Source of the DNA: Hyphomicrobiales bacterium
Lineage (GTDB): Bacteria; Pseudomonadota; Alphaproteobacteria; Rhizobiales; Kaistiaceae
Reading direction: 5' to 3'
Assembly: GCA_017305815.1 (NCBI GenBank)
Contig: JAFKJZ010000457.1
Location: 1-9,660 of the forward strand
Length of the DNA: 9,660 nucleotides
Part shown: piece by piece, positions 6,417 through 9,660 of the stretch
Layout of the letters: the number at the start of each line of letters is the position of its first letter
How positions within the stretch are numbered: the first letter of the stretch is position 1
Program-made: the position numbers and the translations under genes
Notes under the pieces: generated by a model
Told to the model about the DNA's origin: nothing
The model's input: only the letters and a program-made list of their open reading frames with translations
The model's database searches: none

Positions 6417-6686
6417 TTAGCCGCCGAGCTGGAATTCGTCGATCTGGAGCACGGCGGCGATGGCGGCGCGTTCGTGCGGGAGCAGGTCGCTGCCCCGCTC
6501 GGCCAGCATGATGATGATGAGGTCGACGCCGGATTGCTCGGCAAGCTCGGCCCGGGTCAGGCCGACGTCCTGACGGATCGCTGTAAGCGGCGACCTCGCC
6601 TTTGCTGCCGTGGCGACGACGCCCTCCGGCGGAAAGGAAGATGCGCCGGAAAGGCCGGTGAAGCGGGGGAAAGCGTGAGTGGGCAT
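6417..6686 (-). CDS. Small Xre-type helix-turn-helix protein
   Basis: Predicted DNA-binding regulator of 89 residues. A non-conserved N-terminal segment (1-33) precedes an Xre/Cro-like domain (about 34-87): LTAIRQDVGLTRAELAEQSGV, then DLIIIMLAERG, then LLPHERAAIAAVLQIDEFQL. The LTRAELAEQSGV turn and the ERG before the fourth helix are the family pattern. The presumed recognition helix (VDLIIIMLAERG) is unusually hydrophobic, lacking the polar residues that usually contact DNA, so binding could be weak or the helix could serve protein contact. The start at 6686 is fixed by AGGAGGTG just upstream. A longer reading to 6797 would bury this site. Its leader contains a sigma-70-like promoter overlapped by tandem palindromic boxes, which suggests self-regulation (inference). 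No toxin or partner gene is adjacent, so it looks like a free-standing regulator. Confidence 0.75.
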   Translation of the reverse strand: MPTHAFPRFTGLSGASSFPPEGVVATAAKARSPLTAIRQDVGLTRAELAEQSGVDLIIIMLAERGSDLLPHERAAIAAVLQIDEFQLGG

Positions 6687-6690
6687 GGGG

Positions 6691-6698
6691 CACCTCCT
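6691..6698 (-). promoter_or_regulatory. Strong Shine-Dalgarno fixing the HTH gene start
   Basis: AGGAGGTG on the minus strand; the AGGAGG core ends 6 nt before the ATG at 6686. It decides between the 89-residue protein and longer in-frame readings. Confidence 0.8.
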
Positions 6699-6804
6699 GT
6701 TTCCCAATGCGCTCGCGGCCGCTTCGATCCCTCGGCAAGGGCGGGAACCGCTCGGGCGAGATCCGGCGAGACGTTCGCGGCGCCGCTCACGCGCCATGGC
6801 AGCG

Positions 6805-6835
6805 CCGGTTCAGGTTGAACCCGGTTCAGTTTGAA
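6805..6835. promoter_or_regulatory. Tandem TTCA-N3-TGAA operator-like boxes
   Basis: Two 15-bp copies, CCGGTTCAGGTTGAA (6805-6819) and CCGGTTCAGTTTGAA (6821-6835), differ at one base and repeat with a 16-bp period. Each contains the palindrome TTCA-N3-TGAA, so both copies face the same side of the helix only approximately (1.5 turns apart). They overlap the -10 and likely transcription start of the promoter proposed for the HTH gene, a repressor-type position. Confidence 0.6.
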
Positions 6836-6859
6836 TATGACCTGACTCCGATCGGTCAA
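6832..6859 (-). promoter_or_regulatory. Candidate sigma-70 promoter of the HTH gene
   Basis: On the minus strand TTGACC (6859-6854), a 16-nt spacer, then TATTCA (6837-6832). Transcription would start near 6825, giving a leader of about 140 nt before the HTH start at 6686. Overlap with the repeated boxes supports the call. Confidence 0.5.
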
Positions 6860-6936
6860 TCGCTCGCGGAGTCCATGGTGGAGCTCCATCTCTGGGCTCT
6901 CGGCCGGATATCGAAGCGAGCCGCGCGGCCCGCGGC

Positions 6937-7374
6937 CTAGCCCGCCCAGTTCATCGCGATCGCCGCCAGCACCAGATAGCGCCCGATCTTGGCGATCGCG
7001 ACGAGCAGCAGGAAGACCGGCATCGGTTCGCGCAGGACGCCAGCCACGACGGTCAGCGGATCGCCGATGACGGGCGCCCAGCTCAGGAGCAGCGACCACT
7101 TGCCATAGCGCCGATACCAGCGTTCGGCGCGGGCGAGGCCATCGGGACCGACGGGGAACCAGCGCCGGTCCTGGAAATGGACGATGCCGCGGCCGAGATA
7201 CCAGTTGATCACCGAGCCGAGCACATTGCCGACGCTGGCGACGAGGATCAGCCAGAACGGCGAATAGCCGCCCAGGAGCAGCCCGACCAGGGCGGCTTCC
7301 GATTGCATCGGCAGGATGGTGGCGGCGGCGAGCGCGGCCAGGAACAGGCCGGCATAGATGGCGAGATCCGTCAT
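6937..7374 (-). CDS. yqaA: YqaA-like small membrane protein (DedA/VTT superfamily)
   Basis: Integral inner-membrane protein of 145 residues, the usual length for E. coli YqaA. Matching features are the N-terminal helix ending TILPMQSEAALVGLLL (19-34), the GNVLGSVINWYLGR segment (49-62), WYRRYGKWSLLLSWAPVIGDPL (86-107), and the terminal helix AKIGRYLVLAAIA (128-140). The SEAAL, GN.LG and P..GD motifs are those of the SNARE-associated/VTT group, whose DedA members act in lipid-carrier or lipid scrambling and in membrane homeostasis. The precise role of YqaA is not known to me. The start at 7374 matches the family N-terminus, although no good Shine-Dalgarno precedes it. It stands alone: 250 bp upstream of the HTH gene on the same strand, and divergent from the outer-membrane protein gene. 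Confidence 0.9.
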   Translation of the reverse strand: MTDLAIYAGLFLAALAAATILPMQSEAALVGLLLGGYSPFWLILVASVGNVLGSVINWYLGRGIVHFQDRRWFPVGPDGLARAERWYRRYGKWSLLLSWAPVIGDPLTVVAGVLREPMPVFLLLVAIAKIGRYLVLAAIAMNWAG

Positions 7375-7823
7375 GGGAAACGGACAATAGGGAAGCGGCG
7401 CGGCAGAGTCATCGCCGCCTCTCCGGCGTCCACTGTCCGCTTCGGCGCGTCCTTCCGCTGTAGCCGACCAATGTTGCCGCAGCGTAAGTATGGCTTACTT
7501 GCAATATAGTCTTGACCATCGAAGCGCTCTCGGCCGGTCCATGGGCTGGGTCGGGAGGCAGGATGGCGCCGCCGCCGGTAGAACGGTCAGACCCTCATTC
7601 TTGCCGCAATTTAGTCCAAATTACCGCCGCTTTTCGCCATTTCTCGATCCGGATCCGAAGGTGTCACGCGATTTTTTTGCGTTCAAACCATCCGAATTCA
7701 GCGATTTGCCGTCGAATTCCTTCGGGATCCGATTCATGCTGGAGCTGTGTCCTCCGCACAACAGTAATTCGGAGGAGCTGTGATATATGTGGCTTAACAC
7801 TTTCCGAACTGGAGTTTCCCCCC
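7375..7823. other. Long intergenic region: yqaA promoter side and outer-membrane protein leader
   Basis: 449 bp without a convincing gene. The part from about 7595 to 7800 is clearly more A/T-rich than its surroundings (AATTTAG, TTTTTTTGCG, GAATTC twice), which fits a promoter and long leader for the highly expressed outer-membrane protein. A 5-bp palindrome GTAAG-N5-CTTAC (7484-7498) sits between the divergent genes, and a hairpin with an internal Shine-Dalgarno lies at 7750-7776. I could not assign a reliable -35/-10 pair. Confidence 0.5.
7750..7776 (+). promoter_or_regulatory. Leader hairpin that would hide a Shine-Dalgarno sequence
   Basis: TCCTCCG (7750-7756) pairs perfectly with CGGAGGA (7770-7776) over a 13-nt loop. 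The right arm contains GGAGGA, a strong ribosome site 9-10 nt before an ATG at 7787. A direct repeat GGAGCTGTG brackets the left arm and overlaps the right arm (7741-7749 and 7774-7782). Confidence 0.45.
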
Positions 7824-7900
7824 GTGAACATCCTTCGTCTTTCCGTCCTCGCTTCCGCTTCGGTCCTGGCCCTCGGCGTCGTCGGCGCCCAGGCTGCTGA
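7787..7900 (+). CDS. Possible 37-residue leader ORF overlapping the outer-membrane protein start
   Basis: ATG at 7787 follows GGAGGAG (7771-7777) at good spacing, a better initiation signal than that of the real gene. The ORF runs MWLNTF... to a TGA at 7898-7900 in a different frame from the outer-membrane protein, whose GTG lies inside it. The product is Arg/Pro-rich at its end (RRRRRPGC) because it reads the signal-peptide codons out of frame, so it is unlikely to be a conserved protein. If translated, it might regulate initiation at 7824. Weakly supported. Confidence 0.25.
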   Translation: MWLNTFRTGVSPREHPSSFRPRFRFGPGPRRRRRPGC

Positions 7901-8465
7901 CCTGACCTACGAGCCCGCTCCGGTCGCTGCTCCGGCTCCGGCTGCCTTCAACTGGACCGGCTTCTACCTCGGCGTCCATGCCGGCGCTGCCATCACCGAT
8001 TTCGACTACAACGTCGAGGGCATCGGCTTCAGCGACGACAACACCGGCTTCCTCGGTGGCGTCCAGGCTGGCTACAACTGGCAGTTCGACAACATCGTGA
8101 TCGGCGCCCAGACCGACTTCTCCTACACCTCGGCGAAGGTCTCGGAAGACGGCTTCGAGAACAAGCTCGAGTGGCTCGGCAGCACCACCGCTCGCGTCGG
8201 CTACGCCTTCGACAACTTCCTCGTCTACGGCAAGGGCGGTGTCGCCTACGGCCAGTCGAAGATCAACGTCCTGGGCGCTGACGACTCGAAGTGGCACACC
8301 GGCTGGACCGCTGGCGTCGGCGCTGAATACGCCTTCACCCAGAACATCACCGGCCTGATCGAATACGACTATGTCGACCTCGGCTCGAAGGACTACTTCG
8401 ATAACGCCGTCTCGGCCGACCTGACCTCGAACGTCATCAAGGCCGGCCTGAACTACAAGTTCTAA
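7824..8465 (+). CDS. Outer-membrane beta-barrel protein (Omp25/Omp31-like porin family)
   Basis: Predicted eight-stranded outer-membrane protein of 213 residues. A signal peptide (1-24, cleavage at AQA) is followed by a Pro/Ala linker (about 29-42) and then the barrel, which opens with FNWTGFYLGVHAGAA, the conserved first strand of this rhizobial group. Alternating aromatic strands include GFLGGVQAGYNWQF, TTARVGYAF, FLVYGKGGVAYG and TGLIEYDYVDLGS. It ends in Phe (LNYKF), the outer-membrane assembly signal. The start is GTG at 7824 with GGAG 9 nt upstream; it places the signal peptide exactly at the N-terminus. Codon use differs from neighbours (many GCT, AAC, TTC, TAC, AAG), suggesting high expression. 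A strong terminator follows, so it is monocistronic. Members of this group are abundant surface antigens and structural proteins; a specific transport role is not established. Confidence 0.92.
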   Translation: MNILRLSVLASASVLALGVVGAQAADLTYEPAPVAAPAPAAFNWTGFYLGVHAGAAITDFDYNVEGIGFSDDNTGFLGGVQAGYNWQFDNIVIGAQTDFSYTSAKVSEDGFENKLEWLGSTTARVGYAFDNFLVYGKGGVAYGQSKINVLGADDSKWHTGWTAGVGAEYAFTQNITGLIEYDYVDLGSKDYFDNAVSADLTSNVIKAGLNYKF

Positions 8466-8485
8466 TCGGCTTCGACGATTTACGG

Positions 8486-8513
8486 AAAAGGCGGCCTTCG
8501 GGCCGCCTTTTTT
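8486..8513 (+). terminator. Strong intrinsic terminator, also usable from the opposite strand
   Basis: AAAAGGCGGCC (8486-8496), a TTCG tetraloop, GGCCGCCTTTT (8501-8511), then more T to 8513. The 11-bp stem is perfect and closes on a stable C(UUCG)G loop. It begins 21 bp after the outer-membrane protein stop. The A-run on the left arm gives a short T-run on the minus strand, so it may also stop transcripts from the minus-strand gene ending at 8602. Confidence 0.92.
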
Positions 8514-8601
8514 GTTGGCCGGGCCATCCGCTCGCGGCGCGGCGTTCATGCCGCCATGCGTGCGGGCGCGCGCTTGTGGATATCATGCGGGCGCCTGGTC
8601 G

Positions 8602-8967
8602 TCAGCGGCCGTGGCCGCCTCCGCCCATGCCGCCGCCGCCCATGCCGCCTCCGCCTCCCATGCCGCCATGGCCCATGCTGCCGCCATAGCTTTCACCGCC
8701 GCCCCTCCAGGTGCCGTCCGGCGCGTAGCCCCAGCCATAGTCGTTCAGGTAATAATTGTTGTAGGGGGCGCGGTCGGTCGGGATCCAGTGGCAGTGGCCG
8801 TAGGCGTTGCGATAGCGGCCCTGTCCGCAGCCGTCGCGAACGAGGGTGAGGGCGGATGGGTCGCCGGAGCTGCCGGCGGGGCGAGGCATCGCGGCTGCGG
8901 ACAGGCTGGCGGTGACGGCGAGAAGCGATACGGCTCCGATCGCGAGAAGTTCGACAGGTCTGGTCAT
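8602..8967 (-). CDS. Small exported Gly/Met-rich protein with CGxGxxR-type Cys motif
   Basis: Unrecognised function; 121 residues. A signal peptide (about 1-26) is followed by a short Cys-containing module (DGCGQGRYRNAYGHCHW, Cys47 and Cys59). This resembles the C-G-x-G-x-x-R ... G-x-C modules seen in many small rhizobial secreted proteins and could form a disulphide. A Tyr/Asn-rich stretch (NNYYLNDYGWGY) leads into a Gly/Met/His-rich tail (88-121) of GGM and GGH units. The start is supported by GGAAGGA 6 nt before the ATG. It stands alone, convergent with the outer-membrane protein gene across a shared terminator. Metal binding or a structural envelope role is possible but unproven. No co-directional partner is close by. 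Confidence 0.8.
   Translation of the reverse strand: MTRPVELLAIGAVSLLAVTASLSAAAMPRPAGSSGDPSALTLVRDGCGQGRYRNAYGHCHWIPTDRAPYNNYYLNDYGWGYAPDGTWRGGGESYGGSMGHGGMGGGGGMGGGGMGGGGHGR
8605..8706 (-). repeat. GGM/GGH-coding low-complexity tract
   Basis: The last 34 codons of the small exported protein are almost all Gly with spaced Met and His, giving irregular short tandem repeats at DNA level (CCGCCCATGCCGCC-type units). Confidence 0.55.
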
Positions 8968-9325
8968 GACTGGTCCTTCCGCCTCCCGTCTCCGGCCAAA
9001 CGAAACGAGGACGACAGGGTTGCCTCCGGCTTCGATCGAATCGCTCACGATTTCGCGACTGATTCCCGATCGGCGGCGCGGTTGCGGCGACGGGTTGGCT
9101 GGAAGGCGGAAGTGAGGGGGGCGGTCGCTGCGGATGTCGCGTGCGTGGATGCGGCAGGCGCGGCAATTCAGTCGCGCGGTGGCGGCGAGGGCTTGCACGT
9201 CGATCTGCGTTACTTGCCTCGCGAGGCGATGCGGGCAGTCGTTCGTCCAGAAATTCGGGAGGGGAGGCGGGGCTTCTGCCGTGCAGGACGCCGCGGGATT
9301 TCTTCAATCGGGTGAAGAAGATCGA
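8968..9325. other. Intergenic region without a recognisable gene
   Basis: 358 bp between the Gly/Met-rich gene and tRNA-Pro. Open frames across it show no recognisable domain, have no convincing ribosome site, and do not resemble a protein family. It should contain the promoter of the Gly/Met-rich gene at its left side and the 3' trailer of tRNA-Pro at its right side. Nothing else was seen. Confidence 0.6.
9300..9319 (-). terminator. Possible weak hairpin downstream of tRNA-Pro
   Basis: TTCTTCA (9300-9306) pairs with TGAAGAA (9313-9319) across a 6-nt loop, just beyond the tRNA-Pro CCA end. The stem is A/T-rich and no T-run follows on the minus strand, so termination here is uncertain. Confidence 0.25.
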
Positions 9326-9402
9326 TGGTCGGAGTGGCAGGATTTGAACCTGCGACCCCCTCGTCCCGAACGAGGTGCGCTACCAGGCTGCGCTACACTC
9401 CG
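9326..9402 (-). tRNA. tRNA-Pro (anticodon CGG)
   Basis: Full cloverleaf of 77 nt: acceptor CGGAGTG/CACTCCG, D-stem GCGC/GCGC, anticodon stem CCTCG/CGAGG with loop TTCGGGA (anticodon CGG, reads CCG), a 5-nt variable loop, and T-stem GCAGG/CCTGC with loop TTCAAAT. The discriminator is A and CCA is encoded. CCG is a frequent Pro codon in a genome this GC-rich. A near-consensus promoter lies directly upstream. Confidence 0.97.
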
Positions 9403-9420
9403 TGACCGCCGATGAGCCGG

Positions 9421-9449
9421 GTTATAGACAGTGGATTCGCCAGCCGCAA
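9421..9449 (-). promoter_or_regulatory. Housekeeping promoter of tRNA-Pro
   Basis: On the minus strand TTGCGG (9449-9444), exactly 17 nt, then TATAAC (9426-9421). The first tRNA base is at 9402, leaving a leader of about 12 nt. Confidence 0.75.
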
Positions 9450-9525
9450 GGGGGCTTGTGAAGGTGTCGCACGAGCCTGTGGATGACGGATGAAGAGGGC
9501 TGTTGATGACGGGGTGGCTCTCCCG

Positions 9526-9554
9526 TTGCGGGCACGCTCCCAACCGTCTATACG
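9526..9554 (+). promoter_or_regulatory. Housekeeping promoter of tRNA-Gln
   Basis: TTGCGG (9526-9531), exactly 17 nt, then TATACG (9549-9554). Transcription would begin near 9561, about 25 nt before the tRNA. The same -35 hexamer and spacer occur at tRNA-Pro. Confidence 0.75.
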
Positions 9555-9585
9555 ACGGTCGCGCGGTGTTTTCGGACCCGCCTGC

Positions 9586-9660
9586 TGGGGCGTCGCCAAG
9601 CGGTAAGGCAGCGGTTTTTGGTACCGCCATTCGGAGGTTCGAATCCTCCCGCCCCAGCCA
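9586..9660 (+). tRNA. tRNA-Gln (anticodon TTG)
   Basis: Cloverleaf of 75 nt that ends on the last base of the window: acceptor TGGGGCG/CGCCCCA, D-stem GCC/GGC, anticodon stem GCGGT/ACCGC with loop TTTTGGT (anticodon TTG, reads CAA and by wobble CAG), and T-stem GGAGG/CCTCC with loop TTCGAAT. The discriminator is G and CCA is encoded. The T1-A72 opening pair is normal for tRNA-Gln. Confidence 0.96.

Noticed and set aside
5169..6818. Long open frames on both strands over the MFS gene (to 6818 plus, 5203-6738 minus)
   Set aside because: Products are Arg/His/Gly-rich composition artefacts, while the 5221-6369 frame has normal transporter helices and family motifs.
7512..8465. Upstream extension of the outer-membrane protein to 7512
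   Set aside because: The added 104 residues have no family resemblance and would bury the signal peptide, which begins exactly at the GTG at 7824.
8574..8582. TGTGGATAT (and TGTGGATGA at 9478-9486) as DnaA boxes or a replication origin
   Set aside because: Single, widely separated near matches without an AT-rich unwinding region or replication genes.
9304..9630. Minus-strand open frame across the tRNA region
   Set aside because: It runs through two intact tRNA genes and their promoters, so it is a chance frame.
9586..9660. tRNA-Gln 3' end as an integration site
   Set aside because: No second copy of the tRNA end and no integrase are visible; the sequence beyond the tRNA is outside the window.
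1..9660. CRISPR array, transposase, prophage or known defence genes
   Set aside because: No regularly spaced repeats of CRISPR type and no protein resembling a transposase, phage or defence component was found on either strand.

Overview
The window is GC-rich (roughly two thirds G+C), tightly packed chromosomal DNA. Its strong G/C third-position codon bias, a ZntA-type ATPase, an ECF sigma/anti-sigma pair, an Omp25/Omp31-like beta-barrel and small Gly-rich exported proteins all suggest an alphaproteobacterium of the Hyphomicrobiales (Rhizobiales) type. The genus cannot be fixed from the sequence alone.

Layout. (1) 1-1356 (+): the C-terminal two thirds of a Zn/Cd/Pb-exporting P1B-type ATPase, cut by the left edge. 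(2) 1357-1593: a convergent intergenic region with a GC stem-loop and a paired inverted repeat of dispersed-repeat type. (3) 1594-4437 (-): an apparent operon read as ECF sigma factor, then a membrane anti-sigma factor (ATGA overlap), then a secreted subtilisin-like protease. A Gly/His-rich exported protein (4574-4933, -) lies just upstream on the same strand and may be part of the unit. (4) 5221-6369 (+): a YbjJ-like MFS transporter. (5) 6417-6686 (-): a small Xre-type HTH protein whose promoter region carries tandem operator-like boxes. (6) 6937-7374 (-): a YqaA-like membrane protein. (7) 7824-8465 (+): an outer-membrane beta-barrel with a long structured leader and a strong terminator. (8) 8602-8967 (-): a second small exported Gly/Met-rich protein. 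(9) 9326-9402 (-) and 9586-9660 (+): tRNA-Pro(CGG) and tRNA-Gln(TTG), divergently transcribed, each behind a near-consensus housekeeping promoter.

The most interesting part is region 3. The anti-sigma factor lacks the usual zinc-ligand motif. Its extracytoplasmic domain has the strand-helix-strand-strand-helix-strand pattern expected of subtilisin propeptides, and the next gene encodes an exported subtilase with a similar-looking pro-region. This suggests, as inference only, an envelope-sensing circuit in which the protease and the anti-sigma factor recognise each other. A perfect 10-bp inverted repeat lies just upstream of the sigma start codon. The rest of the window looks like ordinary housekeeping and envelope genes.
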